Below are positions 28,256 through 37,241 of a DNA stretch of 64,000 nucleotides, piece by piece. Under the pieces are notes generated by a model, which did no database searches, was not told the DNA's origin, and worked only from the letters and a program-made list of their open reading frames with translations. Origin of the DNA: Verrucomicrobiota bacterium (lineage in GTDB: Bacteria > Verrucomicrobiota > Verrucomicrobiia > Verrucomicrobiales > DEV007); assembly GCA_018970725.1 (NCBI GenBank), contig JAGWVU010000012.1:48828-112827 (forward strand), written 5' to 3'. The position numbers and the translations under genes were made by a program. Positions within the stretch are counted from its first letter, which is position 1. Each line of letters starts with the position of its first letter.

Positions 28256-28873
28256 ATGGATCGACGTCCCATCGCCGCCCGTCAAGCACGCTGGTCCATT
28301 CGGCTCGCGGAGGCGTTGGCGTCGCGGGGGGCCTCGGCAAACGTCATCTCGGTTTGGGGAATGATCGCCGGGATCTCAGCGGGCTTGGCGTTTGGCGGGA
28401 CGAACCATGCGGACGGGTTGCTTGTTCCCGTTGCTTGGCTCGGCGGCGCCGCGTTCGTGGGTTTGCGGCTGATGGCGAACATGCTCGATGGCATGGTGGC
28501 GGAGCGCCGCGGCATTTGTTCCCCCGTTGGCTCGCTCTACAATGAGGTGCCGGACCGGGTCTCCGACGTGGCCACAATCCTCGGCTTGGGCTATGCGTCC
28601 GGATCCGACCCGGTCTATGGATGGGCCGCCGCGTTGCTCGCCGTGCTTACCGCTTACGTGCGGGCCCAGGTCGCCGTTTCCGGAGCGCCGCAGGATTTTC
28701 GCGGACCGATGGCCAAGCCGCATCGCATGACGGTGGTCATCATCGCCGCCGTGGTGGCCGCCGCCGGGTGGCATCATCTTGTGTGCCGCCCCGCCCTTGG
28801 CATCATTGCGATCGGTTCGGCGATCACCGCCTGGCGCCGGTTGGAGGCTGGCGCCCGCTTTCTCTCGCGATGA
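28256..28873 (+). CDS. CDP-alcohol phosphatidyltransferase family membrane protein
   Basis: 205 residues, about five membrane segments. The family motif is recognisable as DGMVAERRG followed by GSLYNEVPDRVSD, but the first Asp of the usual G-x3-D-x3-D element is Asn here. This variant (YNEVPDR) occurs in a subgroup of the family. It would transfer a phosphatidyl group from CDP-diacylglycerol to an alcohol; the alcohol is unknown. ATG 28256 was chosen over 28229 because the domain begins soon after. Its stop overlaps the cdsA start (ATGA). Confidence 0.87.
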   Translation: MDRRPIAARQARWSIRLAEALASRGASANVISVWGMIAGISAGLAFGGTNHADGLLVPVAWLGGAAFVGLRLMANMLDGMVAERRGICSPVGSLYNEVPDRVSDVATILGLGYASGSDPVYGWAAALLAVLTAYVRAQVAVSGAPQDFRGPMAKPHRMTVVIIAAVVAAAGWHHLVCRPALGIIAIGSAITAWRRLEAGARFLSR

Positions 28874-29883
28874 ACCCAGCCGCCCTGACCCGACTATTCG
28901 ACCCCCGCGGGGCCTTTGCGGATCCGTTCGTCGGCCGGTTCGTCGTGGGCATTCTGACGTTGTTGGGGATCGCCTATGCCGCCACCTTTGCCCTTCATGC
29001 CGCCGGGAGAACGAGCGGAGCGCAGCACCGGGAATTGGTCCTCCGGCTGCATTCCTGGGGGGTGATGATCCCTGTGCTGCTCGTCCCGGTCCTGCTCGGC
29101 GCATTTTGGGTCATCCTGGGGCTGTTCGTCCTCAGTCTGTTTTGCTACCGCGAATTCGCCCGACTCACCGGACAGTTTCGCAATTTCCGCGTCAGCCTCT
29201 GGACCGTGGGAGCGATGGCCTTGGTCTACTTCGCCGTGTTGGACAAGTGGTCCGGTCTCTTTGCCGCCTCCCAAGTTCTCGGCATGGTGCTGATCGCGGC
29301 CGGCGGCCTCTTTGTTGATCAACCCAAAGGCTATCTGCAACGCGTCGCGCTCGGCGTTGTCTCATTCCTCTTCTTCGGCGTCAGCTTCGGCCATGTCGCC
29401 TGTTTGGGGAATGGTCCGGATTATCGTTCCCTTCTCTTGTTCTTTTTTCTGGCGGTAGAGCTGAACGATGTCTTCGGCTATGTCTTTGGGAATCTCTTTG
29501 GCAAGCGCAAACTATGCCCCAACACCAGCCCCGGCAAAACGTGGGCGGGATCGATCGGTGCCGTGGCCGCCACCAGCCTGCTTGTTGTCGCTCTCGGTCC
29601 CTCCGTTTTTCCGGGGCCGCTGGCCTCACCTTTTTCCCTCCTCACGCTCGGGCTAATGCTGAGCGTGTCGGGGCAGCTTGGCGACCTTGTGATGTCCTCC
29701 GTGAAGCGCGATATCGGGGTCAAGGATACCGGCCACGTCATACCGGGACATGGAGGCCTGCTCGACCGATTCGACAGCCTCCTTCTGGCCGGCCCCGCCT
29801 ACTATCATTATGTCAACTATTTCCACGGTATCGGCGGATCGGAGCCGGAGCGGTGGCTGACCGGCTTGGGCGTGATGCCATGA
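28870..29883 (+). CDS. cdsA: Phosphatidate cytidylyltransferase
   Basis: 337 residues with about eight membrane segments. The C-terminal signature of the family is complete: SSVKRDIGVKDTGHVIPGHG followed by GLLDRFDS. It makes CDP-diacylglycerol from phosphatidate and CTP, supplying the enzyme encoded just upstream. The start ATG 28870 overlaps the upstream stop, and its own stop overlaps the plsC start (ATGA at 29880), so the three genes are one tightly coupled operon. Confidence 0.95.
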   Translation: MNPAALTRLFDPRGAFADPFVGRFVVGILTLLGIAYAATFALHAAGRTSGAQHRELVLRLHSWGVMIPVLLVPVLLGAFWVILGLFVLSLFCYREFARLTGQFRNFRVSLWTVGAMALVYFAVLDKWSGLFAASQVLGMVLIAAGGLFVDQPKGYLQRVALGVVSFLFFGVSFGHVACLGNGPDYRSLLLFFFLAVELNDVFGYVFGNLFGKRKLCPNTSPGKTWAGSIGAVAATSLLVVALGPSVFPGPLASPFSLLTLGLMLSVSGQLGDLVMSSVKRDIGVKDTGHVIPGHGGLLDRFDSLLLAGPAYYHYVNYFHGIGGSEPERWLTGLGVMP

Positions 29884-30611
29884 GTGATCCGGAGAACTGG
29901 CACTACGAGTCGGCGGCGGACCTCAAGGTTCCCTGGCACCAACGCCCCGCCAGCGAACTGCGCGAAACCGGGCTCACCGGCGGATCGGGAAACTGGGTCT
30001 GGCGCCAACTGATCCGCCTTTACCTCCGCGCGCGCCATCCGCTCACCCTGACCGGCGCGAATCACCTCCCCCGGGAAACGCCGTTTGTGCTGGTGGCGAA
30101 TCATACCAGCCATCTCGACGTCATGGTGCTGGAGTCGATTTTTCCCGAGCATCTCGCCGCCCGCGTGTTCGCCTTGGCCGCTGGAGATTATTTTTTCGAC
30201 ACCGTAGGCAAGCGGCTCGCCGCCGCCCAACTGGTCAACGCACTCCCTGTCTGGCGCGGTAAAGCGACCCGCCACGCGCTGGCCAATCTTCGGGAGCGGC
30301 TTGAACGCGGCACCTGCGGTTTCATCGTCTTCCCCGAAGGCACCAGGAGCCGCACCGGAGAACTCCAGGCTTTCAAGCCCGGCATCGGAATGCTCGTTGC
30401 GGGGTCATCCGTCCCGGTAGTGCCATGCACCCTGACAGGCTGTTTCGAGTCCTGGCCCTCCAGTGCGCCCCGCCCCCGGCCTGGGGCCATCCGTCTGCAA
30501 ATTCAGCCGCCGCAGACGTTCGCGGACGTTCCGAACAACCGGGAAGGCTGGGAGCACATCGCCAGGGCACTCCAGATCCTCGTCGCCCCTGACACTCCGT
30601 CCGGGGAATGA
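29880..30611 (+). CDS. plsC: 1-acyl-sn-glycerol-3-phosphate acyltransferase
   Basis: 243 residues. Block I NHTSHLD (74-80) carries the catalytic His-Asp, and block III FPEGTRSR (151-158) binds the phosphate. The protein makes phosphatidate, the CdsA substrate, at the membrane face. The start overlaps the cdsA stop by ATGA. The operon order (transferase, CdsA, PlsC) is the reverse of the pathway. No terminator hairpin was found in the 46 bases to the convergent gene at 30658. Confidence 0.94.
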   Translation: MSDPENWHYESAADLKVPWHQRPASELRETGLTGGSGNWVWRQLIRLYLRARHPLTLTGANHLPRETPFVLVANHTSHLDVMVLESIFPEHLAARVFALAAGDYFFDTVGKRLAAAQLVNALPVWRGKATRHALANLRERLERGTCGFIVFPEGTRSRTGELQAFKPGIGMLVAGSSVPVVPCTLTGCFESWPSSAPRPRPGAIRLQIQPPQTFADVPNNREGWEHIARALQILVAPDTPSGE

Positions 30612-30657
30612 GAAGGGAAAGGACTGAGCTGACCGAACGCGCCCAATCCACAGGCCG

Positions 30658-31404
30658 TCATTCGGGGGTGGGCTGGGACTCCGCGGCTTGCGCGCCGGCA
30701 AGCAAACTCTCCGTCGGCAGGCCGGTGAGCACGCTGAGGCGCTTGGCGACCCAGGCGAGCAGGATCACGGTCAGAACGGTCAGGGGAAGCGCGATCACCG
30801 GATACTGCATGGCGTTCAGTTGCCCCAACTGCTTCATGAACTCCGGTGTGCCCGGCTCCGCCACGAGCACGGTGCGCGCGAGCACGAAGTTGAGCAACGC
30901 GCTGAGGAACATCGTCCCGGCGTAAGCGAACGAGGTGGTCACCATCAGGGGGCGGAGCCGGGGTTCGTTACCGCGAAGAGCGAGGTGGCGATGAATCCGA
31001 TCGACATCCAGCAATTGGGGGCTGAGAAGAAAGCGCTGAACCAAGGGCTCCTTCCCCCGGGTCGTGAAAAGCACGGCCATGCCGAACAACAGCGGCAGCG
31101 CCGTTTCCGAGCAGGCAAACACGAGAGCGGAGCTTTTGAGCAGACCGAAGACCCCTTTGAGCAGAACCGCCAACAGCCCAAGGACCGAGAGCAGATTGAA
31201 GACCTTCCGGACCGCATAATCGTAAATTCCATAGCCGATGGGAAGGGCGCATCCGAGGATCAAGGCCCACATCGGACCCAGACGACCTTCCTCGCTCAGC
31301 TTCATGAGGATCAACGTCGGCAAGACCACGTTGCAAAGCAGATTGAGCCATTGATTTTCCTTCGGCGGGATGCCGGAGCCGGGGTTCACAGGGGACTGGG
31401 TCAT
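30658..31404 (-). CDS. VC0807-type integral membrane protein
   Basis: 248 residues with about six membrane segments. The opening NQWLNLLCNVVLPTLILMKLS and GCALPIGYGIYDYAVRKVFNL resembles the VC0807 family of unknown function. ATG 31404 was chosen so that the protein starts just before the first conserved segment. It is the last gene of the minus-strand run and starts 29 bases after the sulfatase stop. No function can be inferred. Confidence 0.8.
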   Translation of the reverse strand: MTQSPVNPGSGIPPKENQWLNLLCNVVLPTLILMKLSEEGRLGPMWALILGCALPIGYGIYDYAVRKVFNLLSVLGLLAVLLKGVFGLLKSSALVFACSETALPLLFGMAVLFTTRGKEPLVQRFLLSPQLLDVDRIHRHLALRGNEPRLRPLMVTTSFAYAGTMFLSALLNFVLARTVLVAEPGTPEFMKQLGQLNAMQYPVIALPLTVLTVILLAWVAKRLSVLTGLPTESLLAGAQAAESQPTPE

Positions 31405-31433
31405 GGAATCAGTGGAGCGGGCAACGCCGGAAT

Positions 31434-32915
31434 TCAAGGCACCTCGCTCTGGGTGCTGGGAGGCGCATTGCCGGGAATGGGTTCGACTTTGGCAGACTCC
31501 GGGACCGATGTCTCTTTGTTCCCGAGCCCCAAAACCGGCAAGGCGCGTACAATCGGATCCAAACGGCTGACCCGGCCCGCCGCCCGTTCCCCAGAGCCGG
31601 TCTGGGTCCCGTTGCCCAAACGCCGCGCCGCATCCTCGGCGAGAACGGAGAGCCGAGCCGTGATCCCGGGCTGCTGGTCCGCGAGGTCCTTGGTCTCGCC
31701 CGGGTCAGCGGCAAGATCGAACAACATACGGGGTTCCCCCTCGGGTCCGCGCAGATGGAGCTTCCAACGCTCATTCCGAACCGCAGCCAGACGGTTGCCA
31801 TGGTAATAGAAAAAATCTTTTCTCGGGGACACTTCCGTCTTTCCGAGGAGCAGGCCGGAGAAATCGAGCCCGTCGATGCGGGTCATGTCCGGCGTCGCGC
31901 CGGCGATTTTCGCAATCGTGGGCAGAAGGTCCATCGATGCCGTCAAACCCGCGCTCACTTTCCCGGCCGGAATCTTACCGGGCCAGCGGGCCAGAAACGG
32001 AACCTTGAGCCCTCCATCCCACGTCGAATGTTTTCCGCCGCGCAGGTTCCCGGTGTCTCCGCGAGTCCGCCCGGCCGGTCCGTTGTCGGAGAGAAGAAGA
32101 ATCAGGGTCTGCTGGTCGATCCCCAATTTCCCCACCAGATCGAGGAGGGCGCCCAGCCCATCATCGACCTCCTCGAGCCAATCGCCGAGAGGACCGTTCT
32201 TACTCTCGTTGCGGTATTCCCGGGAGGGTTGCATGGGAAAATGCACGGCATTGTGCGCGAGAAAAAGGAAGAATGGACGCTTGGCTTCTCCGTGCCGAGC
32301 AATGAACGCAAGGGCTTCGTTCCGATAGCGCCCGGTCAAATCCCTTACATTGGTCACGAGGGCGATCGGTTTTTCGTCGCGATAGAGAGGCAAGGCGCGA
32401 ATCTTCACCGGCAGCACGGACTCCTCGGTTTTGCGAACCCGGAGCAGGCTTTGCATATCGTGGGAATAAGGTAACCCGAAATAGGTATCGAAGCCCTGCC
32501 GGGTCGGCAGAAAATCCACCTGATCACCGACGTGCCACTTGCCGACATACGCGGTCGCATAACCCCGGTCCCGCAGGACTTCTGCAATGGTGATCTCCGC
32601 CGGATTCAGCCCGGCAACGGATACCGGCCAGAGCACATGCCCGATGCCGATTCTCCGGTGATAACATCCGGTGAGGAGCGCCGCTCTGGAGGGGGAGCAA
32701 ACCGAGGAACTGACATAAAAATTGGTAAACCGCATCCCCTCGGCAGCGAGCCGATCGATGTTCGGGGTATCGTTCCCCGTCTTTGGATTATAACAGGGCA
32801 AATCGCCATAACCGAGGTCATCGAGAAGGACCAGAATGACGTTCGGTGGAGGATCCGCGCGGCCCTGACCGGAGCAGACGAGAACGCAGGCAAGCAGGCT
32901 GGCGAGCCGAGTCAT
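31434..32915 (-). CDS. Secreted sulfatase (arylsulfatase family)
   Basis: 493 residues, signal peptide 1-19. The metal site opens with NVILVLLDDLGYGD. The formylglycine motif is C73-S-P-S-R in SSSVCSPSRAALLTG, the Cys type needing a formylglycine-generating enzyme. Further family words are YVGKWHVGD and LLLSDNGPAG. It hydrolyses sulfate esters of glycans or small molecules in the periplasm or outside. The start overlaps the stop of the SMP-30 gene (ATGA). The 90 C-terminal residues after LAEDAARR are low in recognisable structure. Confidence 0.93.
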   Translation of the reverse strand: MTRLASLLACVLVCSGQGRADPPPNVILVLLDDLGYGDLPCYNPKTGNDTPNIDRLAAEGMRFTNFYVSSSVCSPSRAALLTGCYHRRIGIGHVLWPVSVAGLNPAEITIAEVLRDRGYATAYVGKWHVGDQVDFLPTRQGFDTYFGLPYSHDMQSLLRVRKTEESVLPVKIRALPLYRDEKPIALVTNVRDLTGRYRNEALAFIARHGEAKRPFFLFLAHNAVHFPMQPSREYRNESKNGPLGDWLEEVDDGLGALLDLVGKLGIDQQTLILLLSDNGPAGRTRGDTGNLRGGKHSTWDGGLKVPFLARWPGKIPAGKVSAGLTASMDLLPTIAKIAGATPDMTRIDGLDFSGLLLGKTEVSPRKDFFYYHGNRLAAVRNERWKLHLRGPEGEPRMLFDLAADPGETKDLADQQPGITARLSVLAEDAARRLGNGTQTGSGERAAGRVSRLDPIVRALPVLGLGNKETSVPESAKVEPIPGNAPPSTQSEVP

Positions 32916-33823
32916 CGCGGAGTGGCGACCGGCGACAGCGCTGGCGCTGGAGGCGCCTGGAACAAGATGCCGCGCGATGCTGTGTGGCGACGGAAAATTT
33001 TTCCATCCGCGGCGAGGTAGAGCCACTCGAGACCGGGCCCCGCGAACTCGACGCTCACCGCTTTCGGGGCTGGCGAGGCGATGACGCCGCCAAGCCTTCC
33101 CGTGGGATCGAACATCTGCAGGCCGACCTCACTCGTGACATAATACCGGCCGTAAGCATCGGTGGTGGAACCATCGCCCTTGCTCTCCTCTGTCCCAGCC
33201 GGGGTCACGACAGTCATGTAAGGCTGGGGGTAGGAAAGGGCTCCGTCCTTTTCCACCCGGAACGCCCAGACATGCTTGCCACCATGATCGGACACAATCA
33301 GGGTGCCTTGGTCAGGCGAGAGCGCGATTCCGTTGGGCCTGATTACATCTCCCTGATGAGCGACCCGGTGCGTTCCGTCGGGAGCGACGTGATGGATCTG
33401 GCGCGTTTTGGTCTCCGTGAAATAGACGGAACCGAACGCATTGACCACGAGATCATTGGGGCGAACGCCCGTGACGAGAACCTCAACTTCACCGGAACCC
33501 GGCACGATCCGGATGAGCCGCTCCTGCTTGCCCTGACAGGCATACAATTTGCGATCCGGGCCGAACTGCAAGCCGCTCACACCGGGCAACCCATCCCGCC
33601 AAACCGATACCTGGCCTTCGGGGGTCATCTTGAAAATCCCGGTGCCGTTTTTGACGTCGGTGAAATAAAAGTTTCCCTCGGCATCGGCGGCACAGGCATC
33701 GGTGAATCCGTAGCCCTCGGCCATCAGTTGCCATGATTCCCCCTCGACGAGCACCTGAGAGAGCGGCATATCCTGCGCTCCCAACGTCCCGGCCAACCAA
33801 CAGATCCAAAACCAACGCCTCAT
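32912..33823 (-). CDS. Exported SMP-30/gluconolactonase-family beta-propeller
   Basis: 303 residues with a short signal peptide (1-16). Repeated blades are visible (ACAADAEGNFYFTD, LQFGPDRKLYACQGKQERL, VRPNDLVVNAFGSVYFTET, IRPNGIALSPDQGTLIVSDH). Family members are lactonases with a metal site. The N (RPNGIAL) and D (VSDH) ligands are present, but the usual Glu of the first blade (EGP) appears as Asp-Ala-Cys. It overlaps both neighbours by ATGA, so it belongs to the esterase-lactonase-sulfatase operon. Confidence 0.9.
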   Translation of the reverse strand: MRRWFWICWLAGTLGAQDMPLSQVLVEGESWQLMAEGYGFTDACAADAEGNFYFTDVKNGTGIFKMTPEGQVSVWRDGLPGVSGLQFGPDRKLYACQGKQERLIRIVPGSGEVEVLVTGVRPNDLVVNAFGSVYFTETKTRQIHHVAPDGTHRVAHQGDVIRPNGIALSPDQGTLIVSDHGGKHVWAFRVEKDGALSYPQPYMTVVTPAGTEESKGDGSTTDAYGRYYVTSEVGLQMFDPTGRLGGVIASPAPKAVSVEFAGPGLEWLYLAADGKIFRRHTASRGILFQAPPAPALSPVATPR

Positions 33824-34704
33824 TTCGCCTCCTTCCAGTCCCGGAAAATCCAACGCATCGTCTCCGGAAAAATTGCGCCGCCGTGTCGCGCGCTGTGTTT
33901 TCCCTCACCGTAGACGAACTGGAAGTCGTAACCGGCAAACTTCAAGGCCGCCGCCATTTGCTGATTGGCGAGCGGCCAGTTCCCATGCAGGTTGTCCAGA
34001 TCGTTGGCTCCATCCTGGAGGAAGACGCGAATCGGTTTCTTCTCGCCCTTGCGGATCAGCGCGGGGTAGATGTGTCCGCCCCGGATGTTGGTGAAGCTGC
34101 CGATGTGACTGATGACCTTTCCGAAGGCCTCCGGCCGCTCCCAGGCTACCGTGAACGCGCAGATCCCACCCGAGCTGTTGCCGCAGATCACCCGGTTCCG
34201 CGGATCCTCGCTGATCTTGTGGGTCTTGCCGATCTCCGGAAGCAGCTCCTCAAGGAGGAATCTGGCGTAGAGGTCGCCCAGACTGTCATATTCGTAGCTG
34301 CGGTTGCTGCGCGCCTTGCTCGTCTCCTCGACCGGCGGAATGCTGCCCGGGTTGACAAACACACCGATCGTCACCGGCATCGCCCCCTCGTGAATCAGAT
34401 TGTCGAAAACCGCCGGAGCGTTGAAGGAGCCCTCCTCGGAGACAAACCCGCCGCCATCCTGGGCCACGAAAAGGGCGGCCGGTTCCTTGCCGTCATACTG
34501 CTTCGGCACATAGACCCAGTAATCCCGCACTGTCCCGGGAAAGACCTTGCTCTCTGTCCACTTGGCCTTGGTCACCGCCCCCTGGGGAATGCCGGGTTTG
34601 CGGGTGGAGTCCGGACCTTTTTTGTAGGCCTCGTCCTGGCCCTGCGTCGTGCCCAGCAGAAACACCGCCAGCAGCCATCCAATCCTCATCCGCAAAAATT
34701 GCAT
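33820..34704 (-). CDS. Secreted esterase of the enterochelin-esterase/esterase-D family
   Basis: 294 residues from ATG 34704 (34689 also possible); signal peptide 1-22. Alpha/beta hydrolase with nucleophile Ser178 in CGNSSGGICAF, an acidic residue in FLQDGAND and the catalytic His in GEGKHSARHGG. The family acts on carbohydrate esters such as feruloyl or acetyl groups. Its stop overlaps the SMP-30 start. An esterase, a lactonase-like protein and a sulfatase together suggest a decorated polysaccharide as substrate. Confidence 0.9.
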   Translation of the reverse strand: MQFLRMRIGWLLAVFLLGTTQGQDEAYKKGPDSTRKPGIPQGAVTKAKWTESKVFPGTVRDYWVYVPKQYDGKEPAALFVAQDGGGFVSEEGSFNAPAVFDNLIHEGAMPVTIGVFVNPGSIPPVEETSKARSNRSYEYDSLGDLYARFLLEELLPEIGKTHKISEDPRNRVICGNSSGGICAFTVAWERPEAFGKVISHIGSFTNIRGGHIYPALIRKGEKKPIRVFLQDGANDLDNLHGNWPLANQQMAAALKFAGYDFQFVYGEGKHSARHGGAIFPETMRWIFRDWKEAK

Positions 34705-34760
34705 GACGCCATTATGACGGTTCGGCGCAAGGGCGCAAGCAGGCATCGCGCCCGGTGCCC

Positions 34761-35213
34761 TCACTTCTCGAGAATCTCCGCGTCGATCACCGGGCCTCCC
34801 CGGGAGGCGGGCCGACGGCTGGTTTTTTTCACCGGTTCCGCGACGCTTCCTTTCCATCGCTTGACGAGGACCTCGCGCAGCGCCTGACCGACCCATCCGC
34901 GCAACGGGGGGATGAGCAGGAGGTAACCGGTGGCATCCGTGAGGAACCCGGGGGTCACCAGCAGAATGCCCGCGACCAGAATCAACACCCCCTCGACTGC
35001 TTCATGTTGTGGGATCCGGCCCTGCGCGAGCGTGGAGCGGAAGCGCTTGATGACGGAAAGACCTTGGAGCCGGATCAGCCAGGCCCCGAGAACCCCGGAT
35101 GTGATGATGAACACCAAGGCGGGCAGCGGCCCCATCCAAGCCCCGACTTGGAGGAACAAGTAGGTCTCGAGCAAGGGAACCACAACGAAGAGGGCCGTGA
35201 GGCGGCCGATCAT
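34761..35213 (-). CDS. fxsA: FxsA family membrane protein
   Basis: 150 residues; ATG 35213 begins MIGRLTALFVVVPLLETYLF as in the family. Three to four membrane segments, with the conserved TPGFLTDATGYLLLIPPLR. FxsA was named for suppressing F-mediated exclusion of phage T7; its normal role is unknown. Upstream gene of the minus-strand run, 56 bases before the esterase start. Confidence 0.9.
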   Translation of the reverse strand: MIGRLTALFVVVPLLETYLFLQVGAWMGPLPALVFIITSGVLGAWLIRLQGLSVIKRFRSTLAQGRIPQHEAVEGVLILVAGILLVTPGFLTDATGYLLLIPPLRGWVGQALREVLVKRWKGSVAEPVKKTSRRPASRGGPVIDAEILEK

Positions 35214-35338
35214 GACGCAACATGCACCCGGAGCGCCCGGACGACGAGGATTTTGTTGGATCAATCCAAACCCGCCGGGTTTCAAGGTCTCACCGGGAAA
35301 CTTGAAAGCCAACCGATCCCGGGCTTGGTGATGGTCGC

Positions 35339-35896
35339 ATGCCCTTCGCGGGTTCCCATGTTCACGAGGTCCTCAAGGCCGCCCTCCTGATCGCTTCCTC
35401 CTGGACGGCGCTGGGTTGCTACGCTTCCGCCGTGACCGCGCTTGCCTTGGAGAAAGCGGTCTCGCCCCTGCCCCGCCGGATCTGGACGGCGGGTTGCTTA
35501 AGTTACTTCGCGCACATGCTTCTCGCGTTCGACGTCGCCTACGACTGGAGCCATGAACGGGCGGTCGCCGATATCGCGATCCAATCGGAGAGCCTTTCCG
35601 GCGTGAGCGCTCCCTGGGGACTCTGGATAAATTATGCCTATGGAGCCGTGTGGCTCGTCGACCTGCTGGGCTGGGTGCGGGTCGGCGAAACGGGGTATCG
35701 CCGCCGCTCGATCGGCGTCCACTGGCTAGTCCACGGCTTTTTTCTTTTCATGCTCTTCAATGGCGGCTTCGTTTTTGTGGAGCGCTGGACGCGGTGGATC
35801 GGTCTCGGCTTGTTCCTCGTAAGTCTCTGGGCGGTCTGCCGCCTCTCCGGAAAACTGAAACCATGGACCCCTCTTCGCCAAAAGTCGTCTTCCTAA
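35339..35896 (+). CDS. Integral membrane protein of unknown function
   Basis: 185 residues with four to five hydrophobic segments (about 10-38, 47-65, 93-113, 125-145, 150-168). Conserved-looking aromatic and His residues line the segments (YFAHMLLAFDVAYDWSH, GVHWLVHGFFLFMLFNGG), which would suit cofactor binding, but I recognise no family. It is divergent from fxsA and overlaps the glycosyltransferase start by 34 bases, so the two are probably translated from one message. Confidence 0.7.
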   Translation: MPFAGSHVHEVLKAALLIASSWTALGCYASAVTALALEKAVSPLPRRIWTAGCLSYFAHMLLAFDVAYDWSHERAVADIAIQSESLSGVSAPWGLWINYAYGAVWLVDLLGWVRVGETGYRRRSIGVHWLVHGFFLFMLFNGGFVFVERWTRWIGLGLFLVSLWAVCRLSGKLKPWTPLRQKSSS

Positions 35897-37191
35897 CCGC
35901 CGGAGGCGCCGGGATGTATTGCGGCAGTTGCATGCGCGATAATACCCTGGTCCGTCACCTCGCTGCCCGGGGATGGAACATCGAGCTGGTCCCCGCCTAC
36001 ACCCCGATCCGGACCGACGAGGAGGACGTCAGCGCGGATCGTGTCTTCTTCGGCGGGATCAACCTCTACCTGCTGCAAACCTTTCCTCTTCTCGCTCACT
36101 TGCCGGGCTGGGTCTTCCGGTGGCTCGACTCCCCCTCCCTGATCCGCCGGGCCACCGCGAACGCCTCGATCCCGGTCGATGCCCGGCAACTCGGGGAGAT
36201 GACCCTCGCCACCCTGAGCGGGGAGCATGGCCTCCTGCGCAAGGAACACGCCAGATTCGTCGACTGGCTGGTGAAAGAGAGCCAACCCTCCCTGCTCAAT
36301 TTGACCAACCTGCTGATCGGTGGCTCGATCCCCCTGCTGCGGCGCCGACTTCCGGACGTGCCGATCCTGGTCACCTTGCAGGGGGACGATCTCTTCCTCG
36401 GCCAATTGACAGAGCCGTGGAAATCCGCGGTCATCGCCAGGATGCGGGAACTGGCCGCCCAAGCGGATGGTTTTCTCACCTTCAGCCACGCTTACGCGGA
36501 TCTCATGGCCGCCCTGCTCGAGGTGCCTCGCGATCGCTTCCATCTTGTCCCTTTGGGCATCGACGCCGCCCCGCCCGCGCCCCGGGACACGGGCACCGAT
36601 CGGGCACCCGCGCTTGGATTTTTCGCGCGGCTCTCGCCGGAAAAAGGATTTCACCACGCCGTGGACGCTTTTCTCCGTCTCGCACGGAAACCCGGGATGG
36701 AGCGGACGACCTTTCATTTCGGGGGTTGGCTCGGTGCCCGGGACCGCCCCTTCGTGGAGGCCCAGATCCAGCGCCTTGCCGACGGCGGACTGGAGGGGCG
36801 TTTCTTCCATCACGGGAGCCCGGACCGCGCCGGGAAAAGCGCGTTTTTCCGCGGGATCGATCTGTTCTCGGTTCCGGCGGATTTTTTCGAGCCGAAGGGC
36901 CTCTATGTGTTAGAAGCGCTGGCTGCCGGGGTCCCGGTGATCCAACCGGCTCATGGCGCCTTCCCCGAGCTGCTTTCGGCTTGTCCCGCGGCCAGACTCG
37001 TCCCGGCCCATGATCCCGAGGCGCTCGCGGAGGCATGGTGGGAGGTGCTGAGCTCTCCGGACCGGGGCGCGGCCATGGGTGCCCTCGGACCCGACTTCAT
37101 CCGGGAAGCCGCCAGTGCCACGCGAATGGCGGAGCGCACCGCAGAAGTATACCGGCAACTGATCCGATCGTTCCTTTTCCGATCCCGATGA
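35863..37191 (+). CDS. Glycosyltransferase (GT-B, family 4-like)
   Basis: 442 residues from ATG 35863. The N-terminal domain opens VVFLTAGGAGMYCGSCMRDN. The C-terminal half has LGFFARLSPEKGFHHAVDAF and a donor loop FEPKGLYVLEALAAGVPVIQP with the E-x7-E spacing of retaining GT4 enzymes. The opening with a glycine loop and two Cys is typical of a PVC-type subgroup. Cytoplasmic. It overlaps the upstream membrane protein gene by 34 bases. The GlcD operator follows 27 bases after its stop. Substrates are unknown. Confidence 0.88.
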   Translation: MDPSSPKVVFLTAGGAGMYCGSCMRDNTLVRHLAARGWNIELVPAYTPIRTDEEDVSADRVFFGGINLYLLQTFPLLAHLPGWVFRWLDSPSLIRRATANASIPVDARQLGEMTLATLSGEHGLLRKEHARFVDWLVKESQPSLLNLTNLLIGGSIPLLRRRLPDVPILVTLQGDDLFLGQLTEPWKSAVIARMRELAAQADGFLTFSHAYADLMAALLEVPRDRFHLVPLGIDAAPPAPRDTGTDRAPALGFFARLSPEKGFHHAVDAFLRLARKPGMERTTFHFGGWLGARDRPFVEAQIQRLADGGLEGRFFHHGSPDRAGKSAFFRGIDLFSVPADFFEPKGLYVLEALAAGVPVIQPAHGAFPELLSACPAARLVPAHDPEALAEAWWEVLSSPDRGAAMGALGPDFIREAASATRMAERTAEVYRQLIRSFLFRSR

Positions 37192-37207
37192 TAGAAATCC
37201 CGGCTCC

Positions 37208-37236
37208 TTGACGTTACTGGTATGACCTCATACCAC
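37208..37236 (+). promoter_or_regulatory. Promoter with GntR/FadR-type operator before glcD
   Basis: TGGTATGACCTCATACCA (37218-37235) is an 8-bp perfect inverted repeat around CT/CC, of the GGT...ACC type bound by FadR-subfamily GntR proteins. A possible -35 TTGACG (37208-37213) stands 17 bases before TACCAC (37231-37236), so the operator would cover the core promoter. The same site, with one mismatch, lies at 53828. The TTG start codon of glcD follows only 6 bases later. Confidence 0.78.
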
Positions 37237-37241
37237 CAGAC

